Source: Caulobacteraceae bacterium PMMR1 (GTDB lineage Bacteria > Pseudomonadota > Alphaproteobacteria > Caulobacterales > Caulobacteraceae). Taken from it: a DNA stretch of 64,000 nucleotides. The stretch is taken from NCBI GenBank assembly GCA_000733915.1, contig JPOM01000001.1, positions 744,001 through 808,000 on the forward strand, read 5' to 3'. Numbering within the stretch: the stretch's first letter is position 1; each line of letters starts with the position of its first letter. The position numbers and the translations under genes are program-made. The notes below the pieces were generated by a model. It ran no database searches. It was given only the letters and a program-made list of their open reading frames with translations, and was not told the origin of the DNA. Below are positions 9,967-18,937 of this stretch, piece after piece.

Positions 9967-10710
9967 GTGACCCCGCCCGTCCTGCGCTTCGACGAGCTGG
10001 ACTCCACCAATGCGGAGGCGCGCCGCCGAGCCGAGGCGGGCGAGACGGGGCCGCTGTGGATCACCGCCGAGCGCCAGAGCGCCGGTCGCGGACGCCGGGG
10101 GCGGGCGTGGGAGACCGGCGTGGGCAACCTCGCGGCCACCTTGCTGACCTGCACCGACCGTCCGCCGGCCGAGGCCGCCCAGCTGTCCTTTGTGACGGCC
10201 CTGGCGGTGCACGACCTCGTCGCCGCCTATGCCGTCCCTGAGACCGTGCGGCTGAAGTGGCCCAACGACGTGCTGCTCAGCGGCCGCAAGGTGGCGGGCA
10301 TACTGGTGGAGAGCGGCGCGCGCGGGGACGGGCGGCTGTGGCTCGCGATCGGGACGGGCGTGAACCTTGCGACCCCGCCCGTCGCTCCCGAGCGCCCGGC
10401 CGCCGCCCTGGCCGACCACCTCGCGCCGGGCGTGCTGTCGGCCCCCTCGCCGGAGTCCGCGTTGCAGCGCCTGGCCGAGGCGTTCGAGCAGTGGGCCCAG
10501 ACCTGGCGGGCCGGCGGGTTCGAGCCGATCCGCGCCGCCTGGACCGCCCGCGCCTGGGGCCTTGACGCGCCCTGCACCGCGCGCCTGGCGAAGGAGGAGA
10601 TCCATGGCGTGGCCGAGGCGCTGGAGGCGGACGGCGCGCTGCGGCTTCGGCTGCCGTCGGGCCAGGTGCGGCGGATCACGGCGGGCGACGTGGTCTTCGG
10701 AGAGGGCTGA
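9967..10710 (+). CDS. birA: Biotin--[acetyl-CoA-carboxylase] ligase
   Basis: This enzyme activates biotin with ATP and attaches it to the lysine of biotin carboxyl carrier domains. The 247-residue protein starts at GTG 9967. The biotinyl-5'-AMP loop GRGRRGRAW lies at residues 40-48 and KWPNDVLL starts at residue 97; [10 protein letters not shown] and a small SH3-like C-terminal domain follow. There is no N-terminal helix-turn-helix, so this is a ligase-only (group I) BirA rather than a repressor. Its position between nuoN and coaX is a recurring alphaproteobacterial arrangement. Confidence 0.95.
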   Translation: MTPPVLRFDELDSTNAEARRRAEAGETGPLWITAERQSAGRGRRGRAWETGVGNLAATLLTCTDRPPAEAAQLSFVTALAVHDLVAAYAVPETVRLKWPNDVLLSGRKVAGILVESGARGDGRLWLAIGTGVNLATPPVAPERPAAALADHLAPGVLSAPSPESALQRLAEAFEQWAQTWRAGGFEPIRAAWTARAWGLDAPCTARLAKEEIHGVAEALEADGALRLRLPSGQVRRITAGDVVFGEG

Positions 10711-10715
10711 GGCGC

Positions 10716-11498
10716 ATGCTGCTGGCCATCGAGCAGGGCAACACCAACACCCTCTTCGCCGTGCACGACGGCGCGCGCTGGCTGGCGCAGTGGCGGTCGG
10801 CGACCCAGTCGACCCGCACGGCCGACGAATACGCCGTCTGGCTGTCGCAGCTGCTGGCCATGGCGGGGCTGAAGCTCGGCGACCTCGACGCGTGCATCAT
10901 ATCCACAGTCGTGCCGCAGTCGCTGTTCAACCTGCGCAACCTGTCGCGGCGCTACCTGCACGCCGAGCCGCTGGTGATCGGGGAGAACGCCGAGCTCGGC
11001 GTCGCCATCCGCATCGACAAGCCGTCCGAGGCCGGGGCGGACCGGCTGGTCAACGCGGTGGGCGCCCACGTCGCCTATCCGGGGTCGCTGATCGTGATCG
11101 ACTCCGGCACCGCCACCACCTTCGACGTGGTGGGCGAGGACGGCGGCTTCGAGGGCGGTGTGATCGCACCGGGGATCAACCTCAGCATGGAGGCGTTGCA
11201 CCAGGCCGCCGCGCGCCTGCCCCGGGTCGCCATCCGCCGCCCGGACCGGAACCGCGTGATCGGCGCCGACACCGTCAGCGCCATGCAGTCCGGCGTCTTC
11301 TGGGGCTACATCGCCCTCATCGAGGGCCTGATCGATCGAATCCGCGCCGAGTACGCCCGCCCGATGACCGTGATCGCAACCGGCGGGGTCGCCTCGCTGT
11401 TCGAGGGCGCGACCTCCAAGATCGACCACTTCGACTCCGACCTGACCATCCGCGGCATGCTGGAGATCTGGCGCCGCAACCAGAAGGCGCCTCAGTGA
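10716..11498 (+). CDS. coaX: Type III pantothenate kinase
   Basis: CoaX phosphorylates pantothenate, the first step of coenzyme A synthesis. The 260-residue protein begins [19 protein letters not shown], the ASKHA-fold phosphate loop. The second conserved block, [12 protein letters not shown], starts at Asp129, and [11 protein letters not shown] follows. Glu6 takes the place of the Asp often seen in DxGNT. The stop overlaps the RNase J start by 4 nt (GTGA). Confidence 0.96.
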   Translation: MLLAIEQGNTNTLFAVHDGARWLAQWRSATQSTRTADEYAVWLSQLLAMAGLKLGDLDACIISTVVPQSLFNLRNLSRRYLHAEPLVIGENAELGVAIRIDKPSEAGADRLVNAVGAHVAYPGSLIVIDSGTATTFDVVGEDGGFEGGVIAPGINLSMEALHQAAARLPRVAIRRPDRNRVIGADTVSAMQSGVFWGYIALIEGLIDRIRAEYARPMTVIATGGVASLFEGATSKIDHFDSDLTIRGMLEIWRRNQKAPQ

Positions 11499-13174
11499 TC
11501 CCAGGCCCGAACGACGAACTCGTTTTCCTGCCGCTCGGCGGCTCCAACGAGATCGGCATGAACTTCAACCTCTACGGCTACGGCCCGCCGGACGACCGCA
11601 AGTGGATCGTGGTCGATCTGGGCGTGACCTTCGGCGACCTGACCACGCCGGGGGTCGAGATCATCCTGCCGGACCCCACCTTCATCGAGGCCTATGCCGA
11701 AGACATCTTGGGGATCGTGCTGACCCACGCGCACGAGGATCACATCGGCGCGGTCGGCTGGCTGTGGGATCGCCTGCGCGCGCCGCTCTATGCGACGCCG
11801 TTCACCGCCTTCCTGGTGCGCGAGAAGCTGCGCGAGGCCGACCTCCTGTCGCAGGTGAAGATCCACGAGGTGCCGCTCGGCGGCACGGTCCAGATCGGGC
11901 CCTTCGGCATCGACCTGATCACCATCACCCACTCCATCCCCGAGCCGAACGGCCTGGCGATCCGCACGCCCCTGGGCACCGTGCTGCACACGGGCGACTG
12001 GAAGATCGATCCCGACCCGCTGCTGGGCGGGCCCACCGACGTCGCCGCCATCCGCCGCCTGGGCGACGAAGGCGTGCTGGCCATGGTCTGCGACTCCACC
12101 AACGTCTTCGTGGACGGCTTCGCCGGCTCGGAGGCCGACGTGCGCAAGGCGCTCTTCGAGCTGATCGGCGGGTTGAAGGGCCGGGTCGCGGTGGGCTGCT
12201 TCGCGTCCAACGTGGCGCGCATGGACAGCGTCATCCGCGCCGCCCAGGCGAACGGTCGCCGGGTCTGCCTGCTCGGACGCTCCATGCACCGAATGGCGGC
12301 GGCGGCGCGCTCCGTCGGCCTCTTCGGCGACATCGAGCCCTTCGTGGCCGACACCGAGGCGGGGTCGCTGCCGCCGGACCGCGTGCTCTACCTCTGCACC
12401 GGCAGCCAGGGGGAGCCCCGCGCGGCCCTGGCGCGGATCGCCGAGGGCACGCACCCGCACGTGCGCCTGGGGCAGGGCGACAGCTGCGTGTTCTCGTCCC
12501 GAGTCATCCCGGGCAATGAAATCCCGATCCGCAACCTGCAGAACAAGCTCGCCGACCGGGGCGTGCGTCTCTACACCGAGCGCGACCATCCCGGCATCCA
12601 CGTCTCCGGCCACCCCTGCCGGGGCGAACTCGCCCAGATGTACCAGTGGGCCCGGCCGCGGATCGCGGTGCCGACCCACGGCGAGCGCCGTCATATCCTG
12701 GAGCACCTCGCCTTCGCCCGGGACCTGCAGGTGCCTGAGGGCGTCGCGCCCCGGAACGGCGACATGATCCGCCTCGCGCCCGGGCGCGCGGAGATCATCG
12801 ACGAGGCGCCGGCTGGGCGGCTGTTCGTCGACGGCAATGTGCTGACGCCCGAGAACGACCGCCCGCTGCGCGAGCGCCGCCACGTGGCGTCCAACGGCGC
12901 CCTGATGGTCACGGTGGTGCTGGACGGCAAGGGGCGGCTGGCCGCCTCGCCCCAGGTGCGGGCCCTGGGCCTGCCCGGGGATGCGGACTACCCGCTCGCC
13001 GAGGCGCTGGACGACCTCGCCGAGGACGCGCGCGAGGCGGTGGAGGCGCTGAAGGGCGGGGCGCGCGACGACGACTCCGCTGTGCAGTCCGCCGTGGCGC
13101 GTAGCCTGAAGCGCGCCGCCCAGCGGGTCTGGGAACGCCGCCCGGCGGTGGAGACCATGGTCGTGAGGGTCTGA
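11495..13174 (+). CDS. rnj: Ribonuclease J
   Basis: RNase J is a metallo-beta-lactamase/beta-CASP nuclease (5'-exo and endo) acting in rRNA and mRNA processing. The start is GTG 11495 inside the coaX stop (GTGA), giving 559 residues; the frame stays open upstream, but that part overlaps birA and coaX in other frames. The metal-binding motif HAHEDH begins at His78 with ligands His78, His80, Asp82 and His83. [25 protein letters not shown], and the beta-CASP and C-terminal dimer regions follow. The [15 protein letters not shown] segment is typical. Confidence 0.94.
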   Translation: MIPGPNDELVFLPLGGSNEIGMNFNLYGYGPPDDRKWIVVDLGVTFGDLTTPGVEIILPDPTFIEAYAEDILGIVLTHAHEDHIGAVGWLWDRLRAPLYATPFTAFLVREKLREADLLSQVKIHEVPLGGTVQIGPFGIDLITITHSIPEPNGLAIRTPLGTVLHTGDWKIDPDPLLGGPTDVAAIRRLGDEGVLAMVCDSTNVFVDGFAGSEADVRKALFELIGGLKGRVAVGCFASNVARMDSVIRAAQANGRRVCLLGRSMHRMAAAARSVGLFGDIEPFVADTEAGSLPPDRVLYLCTGSQGEPRAALARIAEGTHPHVRLGQGDSCVFSSRVIPGNEIPIRNLQNKLADRGVRLYTERDHPGIHVSGHPCRGELAQMYQWARPRIAVPTHGERRHILEHLAFARDLQVPEGVAPRNGDMIRLAPGRAEIIDEAPAGRLFVDGNVLTPENDRPLRERRHVASNGALMVTVVLDGKGRLAASPQVRALGLPGDADYPLAEALDDLAEDAREAVEALKGGARDDDSAVQSAVARSLKRAAQRVWERRPAVETMVVRV

Positions 13175-13286
13175 CGCCTCCGCGACGGCAAAGCCCCCGG
13201 CGGGACCCGCTTGAGCCCCGCGGCCGCATCTGATTTGACGAGGGCGCATCCCCGCCCGGCCGGGGCCTGCGTGCGAGAGGTGGATC

Positions 13287-13709
13287 ATGATCGGCAAGCT
13301 GAACCACGTCGGGGTGGCGACCCCGTCCATCGAGGCCAGCGTAGCGCTTTATCGCGACATGCTGGGCGCAACCTCGATCACCGAAAAGCGCGCCATGCCC
13401 GAGCAAGGGGTCTGGGTCGCCTTCGTCAACCTGCCCAACAGCCAGATCGAGCTGATCGAGCCCTATGGCGAGGCGAGCCCGATCCACGGCTTCCTGAAGA
13501 AGAACCCGGCCGGGGGGCAGCACCACGTCTGCTTCGAGGTCGAGGACATCATTGCGGCGCGCGACGAGATGCGGGCCAAGGGCGCGACCGTGCTGGGAAC
13601 CGGCGAGCCTCGCATCGGCGCGCACGGCACGCCGGTGATCTTTGTCCACCCCAAGGACATGGGCGGGGTGCTGGTCGAGCTGATGGAAACGCCCAAGGGC
13701 GCGCACTGA
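13287..13709 (+). CDS. mce: Methylmalonyl-CoA epimerase
   Basis: This 140-residue vicinal-oxygen-chelate protein interconverts (R)- and (S)-methylmalonyl-CoA in propionyl-CoA use. It starts at ATG 13287 with GAGAGG upstream. Metal-binding positions of the family are seen in NHVGVATPS, GQHHVCFEV and GVLVELME. The 112-nt gap after rnj holds no gene. The rnj-mce-DUF1467 order is common in alphaproteobacteria, though the functional link is unclear. Confidence 0.93.
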   Translation: MIGKLNHVGVATPSIEASVALYRDMLGATSITEKRAMPEQGVWVAFVNLPNSQIELIEPYGEASPIHGFLKKNPAGGQHHVCFEVEDIIAARDEMRAKGATVLGTGEPRIGAHGTPVIFVHPKDMGGVLVELMETPKGAH

Positions 13710-13735
13710 GGCGCGACGCGCCCTACATCCTCTTC

Positions 13736-13992
13736 ATGAACCTGGTCTTCGGCATCTCCGTCTACTTCGTCGTCTGGTGGACGGTGCTGTTCGCCATCCT
13801 GCCGCTCGGAAACCGGACCCATGCGGAGGAGGGGACGATCACGCCGGGGGCGGCGATCCCGGCGCGCCGGTCAATCCGAACCTAAAGCGCAAGGCGCTGA
13901 CCACCACCTGGGTCGCCGCGATCGTCTGGGCGGCGATCTGGGCCGGCGTGACCTTCCACCTGTTCCACCTGCCCGATCTGCCCAGCCGGTGA
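13736..13992 (+). pseudogene. DUF1467 small membrane protein, interrupted by an apparent -1 frameshift
   Basis: From ATG 13736 the frame gives MNLVFGISVYFVVWWTVLFA, then ILPLGNRTHAEEGTITPG, the first transmembrane segment of DUF1467 proteins. It then drifts into nonsense and stops at 13885. The expected continuation, DPGAPVNPNLKRKALTTTW followed by a second transmembrane segment, is in the -1 frame and ends at the stop at 13992. The switch falls at the run of five Gs at 13846-13850. One extra G there would restore a normal protein of about 86 residues. The downstream half is well preserved, so a sequencing indel is more likely than old decay. The function of DUF1467 is unknown. Confidence 0.8.
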
Positions 13993-14148
13993 GCATGCGG
14001 CCGGCGCGCTCGCCCAACCGCGCGGCGCCCGGACGCGATCTTGGCCTCAGGCCGCGCGAGGAGGCGCCGCCTCGCGCCTGGCCGCGCTATTGCGCGGTGT
14101 GGTCGGTCTCTCTCCGACCGCCTCTGTGATGAGCCCGATGGCGAACCT

Positions 14149-14180
14149 GGACCGCGCGGCGACCGCGCGGTCCTCTTTTC
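14149..14180 (+). terminator. Rho-independent terminator after the nuoH-DUF1467 operon
   Basis: A perfect 11-bp inverted repeat (GGACCGCGCGG at 14149-14159 and CCGCGCGGTCC at 14163-14173) has a 3-nt loop and is followed by TCTTTTC. Only the plus strand has the T tract, so it would end plus-strand transcripts before hemA. A weaker GGTCGG/CCGACC hairpin lies just upstream at 14101-14119. Confidence 0.75.
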
Positions 14181-14221
14181 CGACGGGCGCGCGCCACGCG
14201 GCGATCGCGCATCCCTTTTTC

Positions 14222-14263
14222 TTGATCCGGATCATTGGAACCTAGGGCCCGCAGGCGTAAATA
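14222..14263 (+). promoter_or_regulatory. Putative class II FNR/FixK-type promoter of hemA
   Basis: TTGAT-CCGG-ATCAT at 14222-14235 matches the FNR/FixK consensus TTGAT-N4-ATCAA at nine of ten positions, inside a perfect 12-bp palindrome (14223-14234). A TAAATA -10 element lies at 14258-14263. If transcription starts at 14270, the box is centred at -41.5 and the -10 at -12 to -7, the exact class II activator geometry. FnrL control of hemA is known in Rhodobacter; its use here is inferred. Confidence 0.6.
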
Positions 14264-14270
14264 CCCGGCC

Positions 14271-15506
14271 ATGGACCGTTCGGACTACAAGGCTCTGTTC
14301 CGCGCCGCCGTCGATCAGGTGCGCCAGGAAGGCCGCTACCGCGTCTTCGCGGACCTGAAGCGTCACCGGGGCCAGTTCCCCCGCGCGACCTGGACCCGCC
14401 CGGACGGGCGCGAGCAGGACGTGGTCGTCTGGTGCTCCAACGACTACCTCGGCCAGGGCCAGAACCCGGTGGTGGTCCAGGCCATGACCCGCGCGATCGA
14501 GGAGGCCGGCTCCGGCTCCGGCGGCACGCGCAATATCTCAGGGACGACCCGCTGGCATGTGGAGCTGGAGGCGGAACTCGCCGACCTGCATCGCAAGGAG
14601 GCGGCGCTGGTCTTCACCTCCGGCTATGTGGCCAACGAGGCGAGCCTTTCGACGCTGGCCAAGATCCTGCCCGGGTTGATCGTCTTCTCCGACGCCTTGA
14701 ACCACGCCTCGATGATCGCGGGCATCCGCCATTCGGGCTGCGAGCGGCACGTGTTCCGCCATAACGACCTGGAGCACCTGGAGCAGTTGCTGGCGGCCGC
14801 GCCGGCCGATGCGCCCAAGCTGATCGCCTTCGAGAGCGTCTATTCGATGGACGGCGATATCGCCGACCTCAGGGGCACGATCGCTCTGGCCCGCAGCTAT
14901 GGCGCGCTCACCTATCTGGACGAGGTGCATGCGGTGGGCCTCTACGGACACCGCGGGGCCGGCGTCGCCGAGCGCGATGGCTGCATGGGCGAGATCGACA
15001 TCATCGAGGGCACGCTCGGCAAGGCGTTCGGCGTCATGGGCGGCTATATCGCCGGCGACGCGGACCTCGTGGACGCGATTCGCAGCCACGCGGCGGGCTT
15101 CATCTTCACGACCTCGATTCCGCCGGCCCTGGCCGCGGGCGCGACCGCCTCGATCCGGTGGCTGAAGGCGCACAACGAGGTGCGGGTCATCCACCAGGAG
15201 CGGGCGGAGACGCTGAAGCGCCGCTTCATGAACGCCGGTATTCCGGTGCTGCCCTCCGTCAGCCACATCGTTCCGGTGCACGTCGGCGACCCGGTGCACT
15301 GCAAGATGATCTCCGACATGCTGCTGGCCGACCACGGCATCTATGTGCAGCCGATCAACTATCCGACCGTGCCGCGGGGGACGGAGCGCCTGCGCTTCAC
15401 CCCCACGCCCTTCCATACCGACGCCATGTTCGACGACCTGGTGGGGGCGATGGACCGGCTCTGGACGCACTGCAACGTCAAGCGCCTGGGCGGGATGGCC
15501 GCCTGA
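14271..15506 (+). CDS. hemA: 5-aminolevulinate synthase
   Basis: This PLP enzyme condenses glycine with succinyl-CoA, the first step of haem synthesis by the C4 route typical of alphaproteobacteria. ATG 14271 gives 411 residues and the usual opening [18 protein letters not shown]. Conserved parts are [13 protein letters not shown], the Asp of [12 protein letters not shown], and the PLP lysine Lys251 in [12 protein letters not shown]. There is no good ribosome site close to this ATG, and the predicted transcription start lies 1 nt upstream, so the mRNA may be leaderless. The gene appears monocistronic. Confidence 0.95.
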   Translation: MDRSDYKALFRAAVDQVRQEGRYRVFADLKRHRGQFPRATWTRPDGREQDVVVWCSNDYLGQGQNPVVVQAMTRAIEEAGSGSGGTRNISGTTRWHVELEAELADLHRKEAALVFTSGYVANEASLSTLAKILPGLIVFSDALNHASMIAGIRHSGCERHVFRHNDLEHLEQLLAAAPADAPKLIAFESVYSMDGDIADLRGTIALARSYGALTYLDEVHAVGLYGHRGAGVAERDGCMGEIDIIEGTLGKAFGVMGGYIAGDADLVDAIRSHAAGFIFTTSIPPALAAGATASIRWLKAHNEVRVIHQERAETLKRRFMNAGIPVLPSVSHIVPVHVGDPVHCKMISDMLLADHGIYVQPINYPTVPRGTERLRFTPTPFHTDAMFDDLVGAMDRLWTHCNVKRLGGMAA

Positions 15507-15634
15507 TCCTGAGGTTTCGCTCGCACACGGGAGTGTGAGCGGCCGGCCGCCGGCGCGCGGGACCGCGGCCCCCTCGCTGTTAGTCCCTCTGGCTCAGGCG
15601 CAGCGTTCGCGCCGGCAGACGAAGGACTTTCCTT

Positions 15635-15979
15635 GTGGCGACGACCGGACAGCAGGGCACGGGCAAGCATCCGCATAAGAGCGCTGCAGAGCCTCACCCG
15701 CACACGAAGGACGGCAAGGGCGACGCAAAGGCCGCTCACGGCGCGCCGGCCAAGGGCGAGGAGCCATCCTTCCGCGAGGACGAGGCCAAGCGCGGCAAGA
15801 GCTCAGGCGCGAAGGCGCCGGCCTCGCACGGCTCGCCGTCCAAGGCTGCGGACGGCGGCGGCCGAGGCGCCGACAGGGCCGACCTGAAGTCGCGCGAATA
15901 CCGGGGCGAGGACGGCCAGATCCACCACCACACCCGAACCTACGCGGAAGACCACAAGGGCGCCGGCGACAAGCGCTGA
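15635..15979 (+). CDS. Hydrophilic low-complexity protein of unknown function
   Basis: I do not recognise a family. The predicted 114-residue protein starts at GTG 15635, with GAAGGA about 8 nt upstream. It is almost entirely polar: Lys, Gly, His, Ala and Asp dominate, with no hydrophobic core. Histidine clusters occur at GKHPHK, EPHPHTKDGK and GQIHHHTRTYAEDHK. Such composition suggests a disordered stress-type or nucleic-acid-associated protein (inference). A hairpin terminator follows 27 nt after its stop, supporting a real transcription unit. Confidence 0.55.
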   Translation: MATTGQQGTGKHPHKSAAEPHPHTKDGKGDAKAAHGAPAKGEEPSFREDEAKRGKSSGAKAPASHGSPSKAADGGGRGADRADLKSREYRGEDGQIHHHTRTYAEDHKGAGDKR

Positions 15980-16005
15980 GTGCGCCTTGGCGGTCTGAGC
16001 GACGA

Positions 16006-16035
16006 AAGCCCCGCGCCGGCGACGACGCGGGGCTT
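16006..16035. terminator. Bidirectional hairpin terminator between converging genes
   Basis: A 10-bp inverted repeat (AAGCCCCGCG at 16006-16015 and CGCGGGGCTT at 16026-16035) with a 10-nt loop lies between the small plus-strand gene and the 3' end of clpA on the minus strand. A-rich and T-containing flanks on both sides fit termination in both directions. Confidence 0.65.
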
Positions 16036-16089
16036 CATTCTTGCCCTTTAGGAGCCCAACCGCCCCCGGCGAGGGAAGGCCGGCCAAAG

Positions 16090-18456
16090 CTAGACCAGGG
16101 CCGGTTCGTCAGTCCCGGCGGCGAGGTCGTCGCCGTCGCCCGACAGGTCCGTCTCGGGGTGGATGTCGATCTCGCCCGGCCGGGTCTCTCCCCCGTTGGA
16201 CGCGATGTCGAAGGCCAGCTTGCCGTCCTTCAGCTCCACCTTCACGTGCCCTCCGCGCACCAGCCGCCCGAACAGGATGTCGTCGGCCAGGGGCTTCTTG
16301 ATCTGCTCCTGGATGAGCCGCGCCAGCGGCCGGGCGCCGTAGAGCTCGTCGTAGCCGTTCTTGGCCAGCCAGTCCGCCGCATCGTCGCTGAGCTCGATGG
16401 TGACGTTGCGGTCGGCCAGCTGCGCCTCCAGCTGGATGACGAACTTCTGCACCACGTGGCGGATCGTGTCGGGCGTCAGGGCCTTGAAGCTGACCACAGC
16501 GTCCAGTCGGTTGCGGAACTCCGGCGTGAACAGGCGCTGGATGGCGGCCTGGTCCTCGTCGGTGACGCGGCCGCGGCCGAAGCCGATGCCCGCCCGGTTG
16601 TTGTCCGCCGCCCCCGCATTGGTGGTCATGATCAGGACCACATTGCGGAAGTCGACCTTCTTGCCGTTGGAGTCGGTCAGGCTGCCGTGGTCCATGACCT
16701 GCAGCAGGATGTTGTAGACGTCCTGGTGCGCCTTCTCGATCTCGTCCAGCAGGACCACGGCGTGCTTGTGCTGGTCCACCGCGTCGGTCAGCTGGCCGCC
16801 CTGGTCGTGACCGACGTAGCCCGGAGGCGCGCCGATCAGGCGGGAGACGGTGTGGCGCTCCATGTACTCGCTCATGTCGAAGCGGAGCAGCTCGATGCCC
16901 AGGGTGGAGGCCAGCTGGCGCGCCACCTCGGTCTTGCCGACGCCCGTGGGCCCGGAGAAGAGGTAGCAGCCGATCGGCTTCTGCGCGTCGCGCAGGCCCG
17001 CCCGGCTCATCTTCATGGCCGCCGCCAGCTGCACGATGGCGTCGTCTTGGCCGAAGACCACGCGCTTCAGGTCGCCCTCGAGGTTCTTCAGGGCCTCCGC
17101 GTCGTTCTTGGAGACGGACTTGGCCGGGATGCGCGCCATCTTGGCGATCACGATTTCGATCTCGCGCGCGCCGATCTTCTTGCGCCGCTTGGCCTCGGGC
17201 AGCAGCATCTGCGACGCGCCGGCCTCGTCGATGACGTCGATGGCCTTGTCCGGCAGCTTGCGGTCGGTGATGTAGCGCGCCGACAGCTCCACCGCCGTCT
17301 TGATGGCGTCGTCGGTGTAGCGGAGCTTGTGGAAGTCCTCGTAGTAGGTCTTCAGCCCCTTCAGGATCTTGATCGTGTCCTCCAGGGTGGGCTCGATCAC
17401 GTCGATCTTCTGGAAGCGGCGCACGAGCGCCCGGTCCTTCTCAAAGTGCTGGCGGAACTCCTTGTAGGTGGTCGAGCCCATGCACTTCAGCGTGCCGGAG
17501 GCGAGCGCCGGCTTGAGCAGGTTGGACGCGTCCATCGCCCCGCCGGAAGTCGCCCCCGCGCCGATCACGGTGTGGATCTCGTCGATGAACAGGATCGCGT
17601 TGGGATGGCTCTCCAGCTCCTTCACGACCTGCTTCACCCGCTCCTCGAAGTCGCCGCGATAGCGGGTGCCGGCGAGCAGGCTCCCCATGTCCAGGGAGAA
17701 GATGGTGGCGCTGGACAGCACCTCCGGCACCTCGGCGTTGACGATCTTGCGGGCCAGGCCCTCGGCGATGGCCGTCTTGCCCACGCCCGGGTCGCCGACC
17801 AGCAGCGGGTTGTTCTTTGTGCGGCGGCACAGCACCTGGATGCAGCGCTCCACCTCCAGCGCCCGCCCGATCAGGGGATCGACCTTGCCCTGGCGCGCCT
17901 TGTCGTTGAGGTTCACGCAGTAGGCGTCCAGCGCCTCGCCGCCAGTCTTGGCCTGGGCCTTTTCGTCCTCGGCGTCCTGCGCCTGACCGCGCACGGTGCG
18001 GGGCTCCGACGCCCCGGCCTTCTTGGCGATGCCGTGGGCGATGAAGTTGACCGCGTCGTAGCGGGTCATGTCCTGCTCCTGCAGGAAGAAGGCCGCGTGG
18101 CTTTCCCGCTCGGAGAAGACCGCGACCAGCACGTTCGCGCCGGTGACCTCGTCGCGCCCGGAGGACTGCACGTGGATGACGGCGCGCTGAATCACGCGCT
18201 GGAAGCCGGCGGTCGGCTTAGCGTCTTCGCCGTCCTCGACAACGAGGCTCTTCAGCTCGGTGTCGACGTAGTTGGTCAGGTTCTTCTTCAGCACCGCCAG
18301 GTCGACGTTGCAGGCGCGCATCACGCTGGCGGCCTCCTGGTCGTCGACCAGGCTGAGAAGCAGGTGCTCGAGCGTCGCGTACTCATGCTTACGCTGATTG
18401 GCGTACGCGATGGCCCGGTGAAGCGTTTCCTCTAGATTTCGCGAGAAAGACGGCAA
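16090..18456 (-). CDS. clpA: ATP-dependent Clp protease ATP-binding subunit ClpA
   Basis: ClpA is the AAA+ unfoldase that feeds substrates, including ClpS-delivered N-degron proteins, to ClpP. The chosen start is TTG 18456: it has AAGGA 8 nt upstream and gives the family's usual (M)PSFSRNLEETLHRAIAYANQ, although the frame is open further upstream. The protein has 788 residues: an N-domain, a first AAA+ domain with Walker A GDPGVGKT at 221-228, and a second with GPTGVGKT at about 502-509. It starts 4 nt after the clpS stop. Confidence 0.95.
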   Translation of the reverse strand: MPSFSRNLEETLHRAIAYANQRKHEYATLEHLLLSLVDDQEAASVMRACNVDLAVLKKNLTNYVDTELKSLVVEDGEDAKPTAGFQRVIQRAVIHVQSSGRDEVTGANVLVAVFSERESHAAFFLQEQDMTRYDAVNFIAHGIAKKAGASEPRTVRGQAQDAEDEKAQAKTGGEALDAYCVNLNDKARQGKVDPLIGRALEVERCIQVLCRRTKNNPLLVGDPGVGKTAIAEGLARKIVNAEVPEVLSSATIFSLDMGSLLAGTRYRGDFEERVKQVVKELESHPNAILFIDEIHTVIGAGATSGGAMDASNLLKPALASGTLKCMGSTTYKEFRQHFEKDRALVRRFQKIDVIEPTLEDTIKILKGLKTYYEDFHKLRYTDDAIKTAVELSARYITDRKLPDKAIDVIDEAGASQMLLPEAKRRKKIGAREIEIVIAKMARIPAKSVSKNDAEALKNLEGDLKRVVFGQDDAIVQLAAAMKMSRAGLRDAQKPIGCYLFSGPTGVGKTEVARQLASTLGIELLRFDMSEYMERHTVSRLIGAPPGYVGHDQGGQLTDAVDQHKHAVVLLDEIEKAHQDVYNILLQVMDHGSLTDSNGKKVDFRNVVLIMTTNAGAADNNRAGIGFGRGRVTDEDQAAIQRLFTPEFRNRLDAVVSFKALTPDTIRHVVQKFVIQLEAQLADRNVTIELSDDAADWLAKNGYDELYGARPLARLIQEQIKKPLADDILFGRLVRGGHVKVELKDGKLAFDIASNGGETRPGEIDIHPETDLSGDGDDLAAGTDEPALV

Positions 18457-18460
18457 GGGC

Positions 18461-18790
18461 CTAATCCTTTTCCATTGTGCACTGCAGCGGGTGTTGGTGG
18501 CGGCGGGCCAAGTCGATGACCTGAGCGACTTTCGTCTCGGCCACCTCGTAGGTGAAAACGCCGCAAACACCCACTCCGTGCTGGTGAACGTGCAGCATGA
18601 TGCGCGTGGCGTCTTCGCGAGACTTGTTGAAGAAACGCTCGAGCACGTACACCACGAACTCCATCGGAGTATAATCGTCGTTCAGCAGCAGAACGCGATA
18701 CAGAGACGGCCGTTGCGTCTTCGGCTTGACCTGAGTGATGACTGCCGAGCCGACGCCGTCGCCTTGATCACCTTGCTTCCGCTCGGCCAT
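18461..18790 (-). CDS. clpS: ClpS adaptor protein
   Basis: ClpS binds destabilising N-terminal residues and hands the proteins to ClpAP. I prefer ATG 18790 ([12 protein letters not shown]), which has GGAG 9 nt upstream; an earlier ATG at 18805 lacks a ribosome site. The core is very conserved: [20 protein letters not shown], then the [20 protein letters not shown] block containing the N-degron pocket. The protein ends QCTMEKD, 4 nt before the clpA start, so the two form one unit. Confidence 0.95.
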   Translation of the reverse strand: MAERKQGDQGDGVGSAVITQVKPKTQRPSLYRVLLLNDDYTPMEFVVYVLERFFNKSREDATRIMLHVHQHGVGVCGVFTYEVAETKVAQVIDLARRHQHPLQCTMEKD

Positions 18791-18833
18791 CAAAAAAGTC
18801 TCCATCGCGCGTGCTGCTGATCGCGCGGTCAGG

Positions 18834-18869
18834 GGATTAGATATGGAAACGCGACGGCTTGGAAAGCCC
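18834..18869 (-). promoter_or_regulatory. Weak candidate promoter for clpS-clpA
   Basis: On the minus strand, GGGCTTTCC (18869-18861) lies about 16 nt before CCATATCTAATCC (18846-18834). This loosely resembles an alphaproteobacterial heat-shock promoter (CTTG, 17-18 nt, CYTAT), which would suit clp genes, but the match is poor and TATCTA could equally be an ordinary -10. Confidence 0.25.
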
Positions 18870-18937
18870 TTGACAGCGGGTCCGCGTCGATTCAGCCCGC
18901 CCGCCGCCCGAGGGTTCCGCTCGGCGCCTCGCCGTGC

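Noticed and set aside
13841-13885. Programmed -1 ribosomal frameshifting in the DUF1467 gene
   Set aside because: There is no classic X-XXY-YYZ slippery heptamer with a downstream stem that I can see, and the family is normally encoded in one frame; an indel is simpler.
15511-15545. A terminator just after hemA (CACAC/GTGTG hairpin)
   Set aside because: The stem is short and bulged and is followed by GC-rich DNA without a T tract.
16159-18435. A 758-codon open frame on the plus strand opposite clpA
   Set aside because: It mirrors clpA codon positions in a very GC-rich gene; the translation has no recognisable domain and is rich in Arg, Ala, Val and Asp, as expected from antisense of a real gene.
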